From Catalinimonas alkaloidigena (lineage in GTDB: Bacteria > Bacteroidota > Bacteroidia > Cytophagales > Cyclobacteriaceae), in assembly GCF_029504655.1 (NCBI RefSeq), contig NZ_JAQFIL010000001.1, forward strand, positions 3,291,001 to 3,355,000: a DNA stretch of 64,000 nt. The letters run 5' to 3'. The translations under genes and the position numbers were made by a program. Positions 1-9,277 of the stretch are shown piece after piece (within the stretch, counting starts at the first letter, position 1; each line of letters opens with the position of its first letter). Below the pieces are notes generated by a model. It was given only the letters and a program-made list of their open reading frames with translations. It had not been told where the DNA came from and ran no database searches.

Positions 1-938
1 GAGCAGTTGAGAAAGATATAGATCGGGCTGCTGAAGCCCTGGAGTATGCCAAAAGAGGACGTATTCATACCGGTATTGGGACCTCCGATCAGCATATTTA
101 TACCAAGCTTCGTTCCGATAGGGATAAAGTGCTTGAAAGAGCTATAGCCGCTGTAAAACATGCCAAGAAATATGTTGAAGATGTAGAGTTCTATGCCGAA
201 GATGCTGGCAGAACTGATCAGGAATATTTAGCCAGAGTACTAGAAGCGGTCATCAAAGCCGGAGCTACAGTATTGAATATTCCTGATACCACAGGATTTT
301 GCCTGCCCGACATGTACGGTGAGAAGATCAAATACCTCAAAGAAAATGTAACGGGCATTGATAAAGCTATCCTTTCTACCCATTGCCATAATGATTTGGG
401 CCTGGCCGTTGCCAACTCTATTTCTGCTGTCAGACATGGTGCCCGTCAGATTGAGTGTACCATCAATGGCATTGGTGAAAGAGCGGGAAATACTTCACTG
501 GAAGAAGTTGTGATGGTGATGAAAAAACATCCTGAAATCAACCTCACCACCAATATTGATACCCGCCAGATTTATCCGACAAGTCAGTTGGTTTCCAAGC
601 TGATGAACATGCCGGTACAAGCCAACAAAGCAGTGGTAGGAAAAAACGCTTTTGCCCACTCCTCAGGTATCCACCAGGATGGTGTGATCAAGAACCGCGA
701 AAATTACGAAATTATTGACCCCGTAGAAGTTGGCGTTGATAAGTCTTCCATTATCCTTACTGCCCGTAGCGGCCGTGCCGCCCTCAACCACAACCTCAAG
801 AGTATTGGCGTTGACCTCTCCAAAGATGAGTTAGAAGTAGCTTATGAAAAGTTTCTTGACTTAGCTGACGAACTCAAAATTGTGCAGGATGATGACCTGC
901 GCAAATTAGCTGACGAACTTTCTTCCAAGTCAGTTTAA
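1..938 (+). CDS. leuA: 2-isopropylmalate synthase, short form, 5'-truncated by window edge
   Basis: This enzyme condenses acetyl-CoA with 2-oxoisovalerate, the first committed step of leucine synthesis. The reading frame is open from base 3 and the start codon lies before the window; the first visible residues ([13 protein letters not shown]) match the middle of the HMGL-like TIM barrel. Family landmarks are the metal-site [12 protein letters not shown], the [14 protein letters not shown] loop and the HSSGIHQDG stretch. The protein stops soon after the short helical linker (ends ELSSKSV), so the C-terminal LeuA allosteric domain that binds leucine is absent. It is therefore likely to be less sensitive, or insensitive, to leucine feedback. 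It is followed after 54 bp by leuC in the same direction, as expected of a leu operon. Citramalate synthase is a possible alternative, but the leuCDB context favours LeuA. Confidence 0.93.
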   Translation, partial: AVEKDIDRAAEALEYAKRGRIHTGIGTSDQHIYTKLRSDRDKVLERAIAAVKHAKKYVEDVEFYAEDAGRTDQEYLARVLEAVIKAGATVLNIPDTTGFCLPDMYGEKIKYLKENVTGIDKAILSTHCHNDLGLAVANSISAVRHGARQIECTINGIGERAGNTSLEEVVMVMKKHPEINLTTNIDTRQIYPTSQLVSKLMNMPVQANKAVVGKNAFAHSSGIHQDGVIKNRENYEIIDPVEVGVDKSSIILTARSGRAALNHNLKSIGVDLSKDELEVAYEKFLDLADELKIVQDDDLRKLADELSSKSV

Positions 939-992
939 TTATTTCTACTTATTACAAACACTACTTTCTGGAATAACAGCAATCATAATCTT

Positions 993-2414
993 ATGTCTGG
1001 TAAAACATTATTTGATAAAATTTGGGATAAACACGTAGTCAGCAGCATTGAAAATGGCCCTGACGTACTCTATATAGATCGGCACTTTATCCATGAGGTT
1101 ACCAGCCCTCAGGCTTTTGCGGGTCTTGATTCCCGGGGAATTAAGGTTTTTCGGCCTAAACAGACCATTGCTACAGCTGACCATAATGTGCCTACCAAAG
1201 ATCAGCATTTACCGATTAAAGAAGCGCTATCCCGTACACAGGTTAACAAACTTACTGAGAATTGTGCGAATCATGGAATAGAGCTTTACGGACTAGGTCA
1301 CCCTTATCAGGGAATAGTTCATGTGATCGGACCTGAACTAGGCATCACTCAACCCGGAATGACCATGGTGTGTGGAGATAGCCATACTTCTACTCATGGA
1401 GCCTTTGGCTCAATTGCTTTTGGCATTGGCACCAGCGAAGTTGAGCAGGTTTTAGCAACGCAGTGTATACTGCAATCTAAGCCAAAAAAGATGAAAATTG
1501 AGATCAACGGTTCTTTAGCAAAAGGTGTTACCTCAAAAGATATTATCCTTTATATCATTTCTAAAATTTCAGCCAGTGGCGGCACTGGGTATTTTGTGGA
1601 GTATACTGGCTCTACCATCAGAAGCCTCTCTATGGAAGCCCGCATGACCATTTGTAATATGAGTATAGAGATGGGGGCACGGGGTGGTATGATTGCTCCG
1701 GATGAAACAACCTTTGAGTATGTAAAAGGAAGAAAGTTTGCTCCTCAGGGAGAAGAATTTGATAAAAAAGTAGCCTACTGGAAAACACTCCCCAGTGATC
1801 CTGATGCGAAATACGATTTAGAATATCATTATGAGGCCGCTGATATTGAACCCATGATCACTTATGGTACTAATCCCGGTATGGGTATCAAAATCACGGA
1901 AAGCATCCCTGCATTAGAATCAATAGAGAAGGATGAACAGGTGTCTTTCAGCAAGTCATTGGATTATATGGCGCTATCCCCTCAGGAAAAGTTGTTGGGG
2001 AAAGCCGTTAACTACGTATTTATAGGCAGTTGTACCAATGCCCGTATAGAAGACCTTAGATTGGTTGCTTCTTTGGTAAAAGGCAAACAGAAAGCACCTA
2101 ATGTTAACGCTATGATCATTCCCGGTTCACGGCAAGTTGAGAAACAGGCTCGGGAAGAAGGGCTGGATAAGGTTTTGGAAGCAGCGGGTTTTGAACTGCG
2201 TCAACCCGGTTGTTCAGCATGTTTAGGTATGAATGAAGATAAGGTGCCTAAAGGAGAGTACTGCGTTTCAACTTCAAACCGGAATTTTGAAGGCCGGCAA
2301 GGGCCCGGGGCAAGAACTTTTCTGGCCAGTCCTATGACTGCTGCGGCTACCGCTCTTAAAGGCTATATTACTGACGTGCGAGAAATGCTTGAAGAACCCG
2401 AATTGGTATCATGA
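993..2414 (+). CDS. leuC: 3-isopropylmalate dehydratase large subunit
   Basis: LeuC pairs with LeuD to isomerise 2-isopropylmalate to 3-isopropylmalate using a [4Fe-4S] cluster. The 473-aa length is normal for the family. The N-terminus ([15 protein letters not shown]) and the [21 protein letters not shown] segment are typical. The cluster cysteines are visible at about residue 347 ([11 protein letters not shown]) and about 407 and 410 ([10 protein letters not shown]). The C-terminal [20 protein letters not shown] stretch is also characteristic. Its stop codon overlaps the start of the downstream methyltransferase by 4 bp (ATGA), so the two are probably translationally coupled. Its partner leuD is about 0.8 kb downstream. 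Confidence 0.97.
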   Translation: MSGKTLFDKIWDKHVVSSIENGPDVLYIDRHFIHEVTSPQAFAGLDSRGIKVFRPKQTIATADHNVPTKDQHLPIKEALSRTQVNKLTENCANHGIELYGLGHPYQGIVHVIGPELGITQPGMTMVCGDSHTSTHGAFGSIAFGIGTSEVEQVLATQCILQSKPKKMKIEINGSLAKGVTSKDIILYIISKISASGGTGYFVEYTGSTIRSLSMEARMTICNMSIEMGARGGMIAPDETTFEYVKGRKFAPQGEEFDKKVAYWKTLPSDPDAKYDLEYHYEAADIEPMITYGTNPGMGIKITESIPALESIEKDEQVSFSKSLDYMALSPQEKLLGKAVNYVFIGSCTNARIEDLRLVASLVKGKQKAPNVNAMIIPGSRQVEKQAREEGLDKVLEAAGFELRQPGCSACLGMNEDKVPKGEYCVSTSNRNFEGRQGPGARTFLASPMTAAATALKGYITDVREMLEEPELVS

Positions 2415-2992
2415 TGAATGACAGCATGATAGCCGGTATTCCTACCGCTTTAGATCTGATAGAAGACAAAGCTAAATCCATAGGATTCTATATGTCTTCT
2501 GATCGGCAAGTGGGTTCTTTATTGAGAACTCTGGTGGCTTCAAAGCCTAAGGGAAATTTCCTGGAACTGGGTACAGGCATAGGTTCATCACTCTCCTGGA
2601 TCATTGAAGGTATGGACAAATTCTCTACTGTGACTTCCATAGATAATGATCCTGATCTAGTCAATTTTGCCAGTGAAATTTTCAAGTCTGACCAAAGGGT
2701 ACAGCTACTTTGTGGAGATGGAAGTAAGTGGATCAATGAATACAGTGGAGAAGCATTTGATCTGATATTTGCTGATGCCTGGCCTGGTAAATATAGTGAT
2801 TTGGAAAAGACACTTAACATGTTAAAATCAGGTGGTTTTTATGTGATTGATGATATGCTTTCACAGTCCAACTGGCCTGACGGACATCAGGAAAAAGTTA
2901 CAATGCTTATTGAGCAACTTGAGCAACGTAAAGATATTCACTTAACCAAAATGAATTGGTCTACCGGACTGATCTTAGCAACTAAAATTTAG
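2411..2992 (+). CDS. class I SAM-dependent methyltransferase (O-methyltransferase-like) inside the leu operon
   Basis: This 193-aa protein has a class I methyltransferase fold. Motif I is [11 protein letters not shown] at about residues 52-62, an acidic ribose-binding end follows strand 2 ([10 protein letters not shown]), and [13 protein letters not shown] at about residues 116-128 resembles O-methyltransferase motif IV. There is no signal peptide, so it should be cytoplasmic. It overlaps leuC by 4 bp, which implies coupled translation; an alternative ATG lies one codon downstream. The substrate cannot be read from sequence. Known families that methylate small carboxylates (trans-aconitate or 3-isopropylmalate methyltransferases) make an isopropylmalate-pathway substrate conceivable from context, but that is inference only. 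Confidence 0.85.
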   Translation: MMNDSMIAGIPTALDLIEDKAKSIGFYMSSDRQVGSLLRTLVASKPKGNFLELGTGIGSSLSWIIEGMDKFSTVTSIDNDPDLVNFASEIFKSDQRVQLLCGDGSKWINEYSGEAFDLIFADAWPGKYSDLEKTLNMLKSGGFYVIDDMLSQSNWPDGHQEKVTMLIEQLEQRKDIHLTKMNWSTGLILATKI

Positions 2993-3007
2993 CATAAGTC
3001 CTTTGTC

Positions 3008-3166
3008 ATGCGAAAGCAAAGTTATATGAAAAGAACACTATCATTTAAAGAACCTGAAGTTTACCAGCTAACGGAGCTACTGTGCGATCATATTTGGGAA
3101 GTAATTCATATTTCTATCGGAACAACACATAATTCCAATACCAAACAGTACACTTCGGTCAAATAA
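3008..3166 (+). CDS. possible small protein between the methyltransferase and leuD
   Basis: A 52-codon frame (MRKQSYMKRTLSF...) runs from ATG at 3008 to TAA at 3166, filling most of the gap between the methyltransferase and leuD. A second in-frame ATG at 3026 would give 46 aa (MKRTLSFKEPEVYQLTELL). The first half could form an amphipathic helix (EPEVYQLTELLCDHIWEVI) and the tail is polar. No family is recognised. It may be real because it fills an operon gap in the right direction, but it may equally be chance. Confidence 0.35.
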   Translation: MRKQSYMKRTLSFKEPEVYQLTELLCDHIWEVIHISIGTTHNSNTKQYTSVK

Positions 3167-3189
3167 TAAGTGATTAATTACTAAAACTC

Positions 3190-3780
3190 ATGGATAAATT
3201 TTCAACACTGACATCTACCATAGTCCCTATTCCTACACGGAATATAGATACTGACCAAATTATTCCCGCTCGTTTTCTTAAAGCTACTACGCGGGAAGGC
3301 TTTGGTGATAACCTTTTCAGAGATTGGCGGTATGATGATCAGGGCAATCCAAAAGATGACTTTATTCTTAATGACACTAAGGTATCTGGCAAGATATTGG
3401 TGGCAGGAAAGAACTTTGGCTGTGGATCAAGTCGTGAACATGCAGCTTGGGCTATCCATGATTATGGCTTTAAGGTAGTCGTCTCCAGTTTCTTTGCTGA
3501 TATCTTTAAAAATAATGCATTGAATAATGGTTTGTTGCCTGTACTGGTTTCAGACCCTTTTCTACAAACCATTTTTGAATTGTATGCTGAAAATCCTGAT
3601 TTACAATTGAAAGTTGATCTTTCTCAACAGACAATCAGCATTGAGGGCACTGATAAGCAAGAAATATTCGAGATCAACGACTATAAGAAATACTGCCTTT
3701 CCCAAGGCTATGATGACATAGATTACTTACTCAGTCAACAAGAAAAAATTGAGGCTTACGAGCAAGAAAATTCTTACTAA
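3190..3780 (+). CDS. leuD: 3-isopropylmalate dehydratase small subunit
   Basis: LeuD is the swivelling subunit of isopropylmalate isomerase and completes the active site with LeuC. At 196 aa it has the expected length. Typical features are the N-terminal [15 protein letters not shown] (substrate-specificity region), the [17 protein letters not shown] loop that binds the substrate carboxylate, and the ...[18 protein letters not shown] strand. It is separated from leuC by the methyltransferase and a small possible reading frame, and leuB follows after 22 bp. This insertion between the two isomerase subunits is the unusual aspect of the locus. Confidence 0.97.
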   Translation: MDKFSTLTSTIVPIPTRNIDTDQIIPARFLKATTREGFGDNLFRDWRYDDQGNPKDDFILNDTKVSGKILVAGKNFGCGSSREHAAWAIHDYGFKVVVSSFFADIFKNNALNNGLLPVLVSDPFLQTIFELYAENPDLQLKVDLSQQTISIEGTDKQEIFEINDYKKYCLSQGYDDIDYLLSQQEKIEAYEQENSY

Positions 3781-3802
3781 ACATCATTTATCTAATTAAA
3801 AT

Positions 3803-4885
3803 ATGCAGAAGAAAATAGCAGTTTTAGCTGGCGATGGAATTGGTCCTGAAGTAACAAAGCAGGCACTAAAAGTATTACGTGCGGTTGCAAAAGCCTACGA
3901 TCATCAATTTACGTATGAAGAAGGTCTGGTAGGAGCAGCAGCCATTGACGCAACCGGTGATCCTTTTCCCATAGAAACTGAAAAACTATGTGTGGATGCG
4001 GATGCAGTCTTATTCGGGGCCATTGGTCATCCTAAATATGACAATGATCCTAATGCTAAAGTAAGGCCAGAGCAGGGCTTGCTGGCTATGAGAAAAAAGT
4101 TAGGGCTTTTTTCTAACGTACGCCCTGTAAAGAGTTACGAGGCGATCAGCCATATCTCTCCATTAAAAGAACATATTGTCAAAGATGTTGATTTTGTGGT
4201 TTTTCGTGAACTTACTGGCGGTATATATTTTGGTGAACCCCGAGGGCGTAATGAAAAGGGGGATACTGCATTTGACACTTCTATTTACACTAAAGAAGAG
4301 ATACTGAGAATCAGCAAACAGGCTTTTGAAGCAGCTAAGAAAAGAAAAAAACATGTAACCCTGGTTGACAAAGCTAATGTATTGGCTACCTCCAGGTTGT
4401 GGCGTGAAACGGTAAGAGACTGCTGTAAAGAAAATCCTGATATCAAGCTGGACTATATGTACATAGATAATGCAGCAATGAAGCTGATCCAAAACCCGGG
4501 GTATTTTGATGTAGTCCTTACAGAAAATATGTTTGGTGATATTCTTACCGATGCTGCATCAGTGATTACCGGTTCGTTGGGTATGCTTCCATCAGCTTCT
4601 ATGGGAGAGAATGTGAAGCTATTTGAACCGATTCATGGCTCTTACCCTGAAGTAGCTGGTTTGTCAAAAGCCAACCCGATTGGTGCCATTCTTTCTGCTG
4701 CCATGTTGCTCAACTATGCTTTTGGTATGATAGAAGAAAGTAACGCCATCAAAAGCGCAGTAGATCAATCTTTGAAAGAGGGTTACGTCACTGAAGATAT
4801 TAATTCCGAAAAATATCATAGCACTGAAGAGGTAGGTGACAAGATCGCTACCCTGGTTTATATGTCTAAAAAAGTCCATGCTTAG
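3803..4885 (+). CDS. leuB: 3-isopropylmalate dehydrogenase
   Basis: LeuB oxidatively decarboxylates 3-isopropylmalate to 2-oxoisocaproate with NAD+. The 360-aa protein starts with the family signature KKIAVLAGDGIGPEV. It contains the substrate-binding arginine region (RPEQGLLAMRKKLGLFSNVRP) and FRELTGGIYFGEPRG. The YIDNAAMKLIQNP and LTENMFGDILTDAASVITGSLG stretches supply the metal-binding aspartates, and LFEPIHGSYPEVAG is the NAD-site loop typical of IPMDH rather than isocitrate dehydrogenase. It is the last gene before the ilv leader region. No clear terminator is seen directly after it. Confidence 0.97.
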   Translation: MQKKIAVLAGDGIGPEVTKQALKVLRAVAKAYDHQFTYEEGLVGAAAIDATGDPFPIETEKLCVDADAVLFGAIGHPKYDNDPNAKVRPEQGLLAMRKKLGLFSNVRPVKSYEAISHISPLKEHIVKDVDFVVFRELTGGIYFGEPRGRNEKGDTAFDTSIYTKEEILRISKQAFEAAKKRKKHVTLVDKANVLATSRLWRETVRDCCKENPDIKLDYMYIDNAAMKLIQNPGYFDVVLTENMFGDILTDAASVITGSLGMLPSASMGENVKLFEPIHGSYPEVAGLSKANPIGAILSAAMLLNYAFGMIEESNAIKSAVDQSLKEGYVTEDINSEKYHSTEEVGDKIATLVYMSKKVHA

Positions 4886-4926
4886 CATTAGACTTTTGAA
4901 AGAGATGATAAAAATTTCTCAACAAG

Positions 4927-4958
4927 TTTGAAACAATTAGTAAGATTACTTATGTTTA
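4927..4958 (+). promoter_or_regulatory. candidate Bacteroidota promoter for the ilv leader
   Basis: TTTG at 4927-4930, a 20-bp spacer and TATGTTTA at 4951-4958 match the Bacteroidota TTTG/TAnnTTTG consensus except for the last base of the -7 element. Transcription would begin near 4965, about 20 bases before the leader-peptide ATG. This is inferred from spacing and motif only. Confidence 0.5.
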
Positions 4959-4985
4959 CTTTCATAACTGACACTGAGTTTTATC

Positions 4986-5054
4986 ATGAAGACAGTAAAT
5001 TCTATTCTTTCTATCGTCCTTATTATTGTAGTGGTCACTCAAAAGACGGGGTGA
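4986..5054 (+). CDS. ilvL: ilv operon leader peptide (attenuation)
   Basis: A 22-codon frame encodes MKTVNSILSIVLIIVVVTQK followed by TG and a TGA stop. Codons 7-17 are Ile, Leu or Val in 10 of 11 cases. These are exactly the three end products of the downstream genes, which is the hallmark of a [16 protein letters not shown] leader. The stop codon overlaps the proposed antiterminator strand (5048-5057), so a ribosome that finishes the peptide would mask it, while one stalled at the Ile/Val run would leave it free. The gene symbol is used by functional analogy with enterobacterial ilvL; no sequence homology is implied. Confidence 0.75.
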   Translation: MKTVNSILSIVLIIVVVTQKTG

Positions 5055-5111
5055 GAATAGAATTATATTATCATATGTAAGCTCTTCTCACTCCTGAGAA
5101 GAGCTTTTTTT
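5035..5111 (+). promoter_or_regulatory. transcription attenuator of ilvDBNCA: protector, antiterminator and terminator
   Basis: Three mutually exclusive pairings can be drawn. The protector pairs 5035-5040 (TCACTC) with 5049-5054 (GGGTGA), with one G-U. The antiterminator pairs 5048-5057 (GGGGTGAGAA) with 5085-5094 (TTCTCACTCC), with one G-U. The terminator pairs 5081-5090 (GCTCTTCTCA) with 5095-5104 (TGAGAAGAGC), followed by seven Ts. Stalling at the Ile/Leu/Val codons should favour the antiterminator and readthrough into ilvD. The layout is the classical amino-acid-operon design; folding energies were not computed. Confidence 0.75.
5081..5111 (+). terminator. intrinsic terminator within the ilv attenuator
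   Basis: A perfect 10-bp stem (5081-5090 with 5095-5104) with a 4-base loop CTCC is followed by T7 at 5105-5111. It lies 35 bases before the ilvD start, so it is a conditional terminator rather than the end of the leu transcript alone. Confidence 0.85.
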
Positions 5112-5145
5112 ATTCGAGAAATTAAAAGCACAGCCTTACTTATCA

Positions 5146-6828
5146 ATGGAAAACAAACTAAATAAATACAGCCAGACCATCACTCAGGATGAGTCATTAC
5201 CTGCTGCACAAGCCATGCTTTATGGTGTAGGTTTAAAAGAAGAAGATTTTGAAAAAGCGCAAGTAGGCATCGTTAGCACGGGTTACGAAGGAAATACTTG
5301 CAATATGCACCTCAATGGTTTTGCCAAGGAGGTAAAAAGCTCCGTTTTAGCTAATGATCTTGTAGGTCTGATATTTCATACGATAGGCGTTAGCGATGGC
5401 ATGTCTATGGGAACTAAAGGCATGTCTTATTCCCTCCCCTCTCGTGATATCATTGCTGACTCTATTGAAACAGTAGTAAATGCGCAATGGTACGATGCTG
5501 TTGTGCCTATTGTGGGCTGTGACAAAAATATGCCTGGTGCCATGATGGCATTAGCGCGATTGAACCGTCCTTCCATTTTGGTGTATGGAGGAACGATCAG
5601 CCCGGGACATTACAAAGGCGAAGACCTCAACATTGTTTCTTCCTTTGAAGCTTATGGCAAAAAAATCACCAATCAGATTACGCCAGAAGATTTTAAAGAG
5701 ATTATCAAACACTCCTGCCCTACTGCTGGTGCCTGCGGAGGTATGTATACAGCTAATACAATAGCTTCCGCCATAGAAGCCATGGGTATGAGTTTGCCTT
5801 ATAGTTCTTCCAATCCGGCCACAAGCTCTGCTAAAAAAGAAGAGTTGAAATTAGTCGGCCCGGCTATTTACAATTTGCTCAAAGAAGACATCAAACCCAG
5901 GGATATCATCACCAGAGCCTCCCTGGAAAACGCTCTAACTCTTGTCATGGCCCTGGGAGGTTCAACCAATGCGGTACTTCACCTCATTGCGATTGCCAAA
6001 GCTACGGAGATCAGTCTGAACCTTGAAGATATTCAAAGAATAAGCGATAAGACACCTTTCATTGCCGATCTAAAACCGAGCGGAAGATACCTGATGGAAG
6101 ACCTGCATAACGTTGGAGGCATACCCGCAGTCATGAAAATCTTGTTAGAAGAAGGTTTTTTCCATGAAGATTGCCTTACTGTCACTGGCAAAACTATCAA
6201 AGAAAACCTGGCAGAAGTAAGCGGCTTGAAGGAAGGTCAAAAAGTTATCTATCCGGTATCAAGCCCGTTAAAAGAAAGCGGCCACCTGCAGATGCTTTAT
6301 GGAAATCTGGCTCCCGAGGGCTCAGTTGCTAAAATTACAGGAAAAGAAGGACTGCGCTTTGAAGGAACCGCCAAAGTGTTTGAAAGTGAAGATGAGGCCA
6401 ATACTGCCATCACCAACAATGAGGTGAAAGCTGGTGATGTGGTGGTCATTCGCTACGAAGGCCCCAAAGGAGGACCAGGTATGAGAGAGATGCTTAAACC
6501 TACTTCTGCAATCATGGGCGCCGGGCTAGGAAAAAGTGTCGCTCTGATCACTGATGGACGTTTTTCAGGAGGCACACATGGGTTTGTAGTAGGTCACATT
6601 ACACCCGAAGCTTATGAAGGTGGACCTATTGCGCTTCTGAAAAACGGAGATAAGATCATCATTGACGCTAACAATAATCAGCTTAGTGTTGAACTAAGTG
6701 ATAAAGAACTTCATTCAAGACTAAAGGGATGGCAACAGCCTGAGCCCCGTGTAAAAAACGGAATACTTTACAAATACATGAAAAATGTTTCGTCCGCTTC
6801 CGAAGGATGCGTAACGGATCAATTTTAA
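5146..6828 (+). CDS. ilvD: dihydroxy-acid dehydratase
   Basis: IlvD dehydrates 2,3-dihydroxy-isovalerate and 2,3-dihydroxy-3-methylvalerate to the 2-oxo acids that precede valine and isoleucine, using an Fe-S cluster. The 560-aa length is typical. Cluster cysteines sit in [20 protein letters not shown] (about residue 125) and [16 protein letters not shown] (about residue 197). The C-terminal domain carries [21 protein letters not shown], the conserved substrate and metal-site segment. It is the first structural gene after the attenuator, with ilvB following after 35 bp. Confidence 0.97.
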   Translation: MENKLNKYSQTITQDESLPAAQAMLYGVGLKEEDFEKAQVGIVSTGYEGNTCNMHLNGFAKEVKSSVLANDLVGLIFHTIGVSDGMSMGTKGMSYSLPSRDIIADSIETVVNAQWYDAVVPIVGCDKNMPGAMMALARLNRPSILVYGGTISPGHYKGEDLNIVSSFEAYGKKITNQITPEDFKEIIKHSCPTAGACGGMYTANTIASAIEAMGMSLPYSSSNPATSSAKKEELKLVGPAIYNLLKEDIKPRDIITRASLENALTLVMALGGSTNAVLHLIAIAKATEISLNLEDIQRISDKTPFIADLKPSGRYLMEDLHNVGGIPAVMKILLEEGFFHEDCLTVTGKTIKENLAEVSGLKEGQKVIYPVSSPLKESGHLQMLYGNLAPEGSVAKITGKEGLRFEGTAKVFESEDEANTAITNNEVKAGDVVVIRYEGPKGGPGMREMLKPTSAIMGAGLGKSVALITDGRFSGGTHGFVVGHITPEAYEGGPIALLKNGDKIIIDANNNQLSVELSDKELHSRLKGWQQPEPRVKNGILYKYMKNVSSASEGCVTDQF

Positions 6829-6863
6829 CTCAAATTTATTGACGAATCTATAATCCAGTAACT

Positions 6864-8627
6864 ATGTCAATAGCCACCGAAAATGCACAACAATTAGCTG
6901 TTAAGGGTAATAAGCCTAAACACGAAAAGACCGACAAAATTGTGAGCGGGTCTGAAGCCGTCATCCTTTCACTCATTGAAGAAGGAGTAGATACTATTTT
7001 TGGCTATCCGGGTGGTGCTATCATGCCCATCTATGATGCACTTTTCCATTACCGCCATGCCCTGAATCATATACTTGTGCGCCACGAACAAGGTGCGACA
7101 CATGCTGCAGAAGGATATGCACAAATGGCAGGTAAACCCGGAGTTTGCTTTGCGACTTCAGGGCCTGGTGCTACAAACCTGGTTACTGGTATTGCAGACG
7201 CCATGCTGGATTCCGTCCCTATCGTTTGTATCACAGGTCAGGTGCCAGAAAAATTTCTTGGTACGGATGCTTTTCAGGAAACTGATGTAATGAGTCTGGC
7301 TATGCCTATCACAAAATGGTGTTATCAAATAGCCGATGCCGATGAGATCCCATATATACTTGCTAAAGCATTTTATATCGCACGCTCTGGTCGCCCCGGT
7401 CCCGTACTCATTGATATTACCAAGTGCGCTCAGTTTGATAGTATGACCAAGCCCTTCAGGTATGAAAAGCGTAAGCAGATCAAAGGATATAAACCCGCTT
7501 GTAAACCTCGGGAAAAGGACATTACCAAAGCTGTTGAGCTACTAAATCAAGCCAAACGACCTTTTCTTTTTGTAGGTCATGGCGTATTGCTATCTAAAGC
7601 TGAAAATGAACTGTTAAAGTTTATTGAGAAGACCGATATTCCGGTAGCAAGTACCCTCCTAGGCCTTTCTGCTTTCCCTTCAGACCATCCAAACTATAAA
7701 GGGATGCTGGGAATGCATGGAAATTATGCCCCTAATAAGCTTACTAATAAAGCCGATGTGATTATAGCAGTGGGTATGCGCTTTGACGATAGGGTAACCG
7801 GTAACCTGGATACTTATGCTAAACAAGCCAAAGTAATCCATATTGATATTGATCATGCTGAGATGGGCAAAAATGTGATTCCGACTGTAGCTATGATTGC
7901 CGATGCTAAAGAAGCTTTACAGGCATTAATACCTGCTGTGAACGAGAACAAGCATGAAAGCTGGCATCAGGAATTCAAGAAGCTTTATGATGAAGAGTAC
8001 GAAAAAGTCATTGAAAAGGACTTTACTGCTCATGATGAGCTGATAAAAATGGGTGAAGTGATTCGCAGGCTTTCTGAAAAAACCAAGGGTGAGGCGGTTG
8101 TAGTGGCAGACGTTGGTCAGCACCAGATGTCCGCTGCTCGCTATTCCAAGTTCCGTAAAACGGATAGCTGGCTCACTTCCGGTGGTTTGGGAACGATGGG
8201 TTATGCTCTCCCTGCTTCTTTTGGTGCTAAAATGGGTGCCCCCGACCGTGAGGTAGTCGCTGTTATTGGTGATGGCTGTTTCCAGATGACTATCCAAGAG
8301 CTAGGCACAATCGCGCAGAGTGGTTTGCCTGTCAAAATAATTGTACTTAATAACAATTATCTGGGCATGGTAAGACAGTGGCAGCAGTTGTTTTTTGACA
8401 CTCGCTACTCATTTGTGGAGCTTTCAAATCCTGACTTCATCACCATTGCCAAAGGCTTTGGTATCAAAGGACATCGCTGTATGCATGCAGATGATTTGGA
8501 CAGCTCTTTAGATACACTCATCAACTCAACGGAGGCATATCTCTTAGAGATTTCTGTGGAAAAAGAAGCTAATGTATTCCCAATGATGCCATCAGGCATG
8601 GGTGTAGATGACATTCGTCTTGATTAA
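6864..8627 (+). CDS. ilvB: acetolactate synthase large (catalytic) subunit
   Basis: This ThDP enzyme makes 2-acetolactate and 2-aceto-2-hydroxybutyrate, the shared step of valine/leucine and isoleucine synthesis. The 587-aa protein has three ThDP-enzyme domains. The N-terminal Pyr domain has GYPGGAIMPIYDAL and the catalytic glutamate in VRHEQGATHAAEGYA. The central FAD-binding domain follows. The C-terminal PP domain has GDGCFQMTIQELGT and NNNYLGMVRQWQ, the ThDP/Mg motif that begins near residue 469. RQWQ and the FAD-domain features favour anabolic AHAS over catabolic ALS. The regulatory subunit ilvN follows after 37 bp. Confidence 0.96.
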   Translation: MSIATENAQQLAVKGNKPKHEKTDKIVSGSEAVILSLIEEGVDTIFGYPGGAIMPIYDALFHYRHALNHILVRHEQGATHAAEGYAQMAGKPGVCFATSGPGATNLVTGIADAMLDSVPIVCITGQVPEKFLGTDAFQETDVMSLAMPITKWCYQIADADEIPYILAKAFYIARSGRPGPVLIDITKCAQFDSMTKPFRYEKRKQIKGYKPACKPREKDITKAVELLNQAKRPFLFVGHGVLLSKAENELLKFIEKTDIPVASTLLGLSAFPSDHPNYKGMLGMHGNYAPNKLTNKADVIIAVGMRFDDRVTGNLDTYAKQAKVIHIDIDHAEMGKNVIPTVAMIADAKEALQALIPAVNENKHESWHQEFKKLYDEEYEKVIEKDFTAHDELIKMGEVIRRLSEKTKGEAVVVADVGQHQMSAARYSKFRKTDSWLTSGGLGTMGYALPASFGAKMGAPDREVVAVIGDGCFQMTIQELGTIAQSGLPVKIIVLNNNYLGMVRQWQQLFFDTRYSFVELSNPDFITIAKGFGIKGHRCMHADDLDSSLDTLINSTEAYLLEISVEKEANVFPMMPSGMGVDDIRLD

Positions 8628-8664
8628 GTCAAGCTGTTTATTGATTCAAAGCATTTAATATAAT

Positions 8665-9246
8665 ATGAAAAGGCGTTACACAATCATCGTTTTTACTGAG
8701 AATAACTTCGGTTTGTTGAATAGAATTACCATCATATTCTCACGTAGAAGAATCAACATTGAAAGCCTGACCGTCTCAGAAACTGAGCGCAAAGGTATAT
8801 CACGCTTTACGATCGTGATTGACTATGATGAAACTAAAATCAGAAAACTGATTCAACAGATCCGAAAAATCATTGGGGTACTTGTCGTATTTGAGAACGA
8901 AGATGATCAGGTGTTTTTTGGTCAGATTGCCTATTTCAAAGTAATTACATCTTCCTTTGAAGAAAGAGAAAAAGTGATGGAAATAGCTCACCGGCATCAG
9001 GCAAAGATCGCTTTTTCTTCTGACGATTATATTGTCATAGAGAAAAGTGGAAAGGAAGAAGATATTTCTACAACTTTACACTTATTAGAGCCTCATGGCG
9101 TAGTTGAATACTGTAAATCAGGTAGGATAGCGATCGTTAAAGACCAACATCGTTTTAGCAAGTATGCAAAAAATATGGACCCGGAAGGTTGGTATTCTGA
9201 TGAGGAGTTTCATGAACTTCAATCCAACGGTAGACATTCATTTTAA
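8665..9246 (+). CDS. ilvN: acetolactate synthase small (regulatory) subunit
   Basis: The regulatory subunit binds valine (or other branched-chain amino acids) through its ACT domain and activates the large subunit. At 193 aa it has the N-terminal ACT domain (YTIIVFTENNFGLLNRITIIFSRR, residues about 4-75) and the C-terminal ALS_ss_C domain containing REKVMEIAHRHQAKI. The last 30 residues (HRFSKYAKNMDPEGWYSDEE) form a tail beyond the minimal fold. It is directly downstream of ilvB, so the subunits should be made together. It could equally be named ilvH. Confidence 0.93.
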   Translation: MKRRYTIIVFTENNFGLLNRITIIFSRRRINIESLTVSETERKGISRFTIVIDYDETKIRKLIQQIRKIIGVLVVFENEDDQVFFGQIAYFKVITSSFEEREKVMEIAHRHQAKIAFSSDDYIVIEKSGKEEDISTTLHLLEPHGVVEYCKSGRIAIVKDQHRFSKYAKNMDPEGWYSDEEFHELQSNGRHSF

Positions 9247-9277
9247 TCATTCAATACAACCAAAATCAAATTAAAAA

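Noticed and set aside
4886..5145. Riboswitch or T-box before ilvD
   Set aside because: No T-box (AGGGUGGNACCGCG-like) or known aptamer pattern; the leader peptide plus three-stem switch explains the region.
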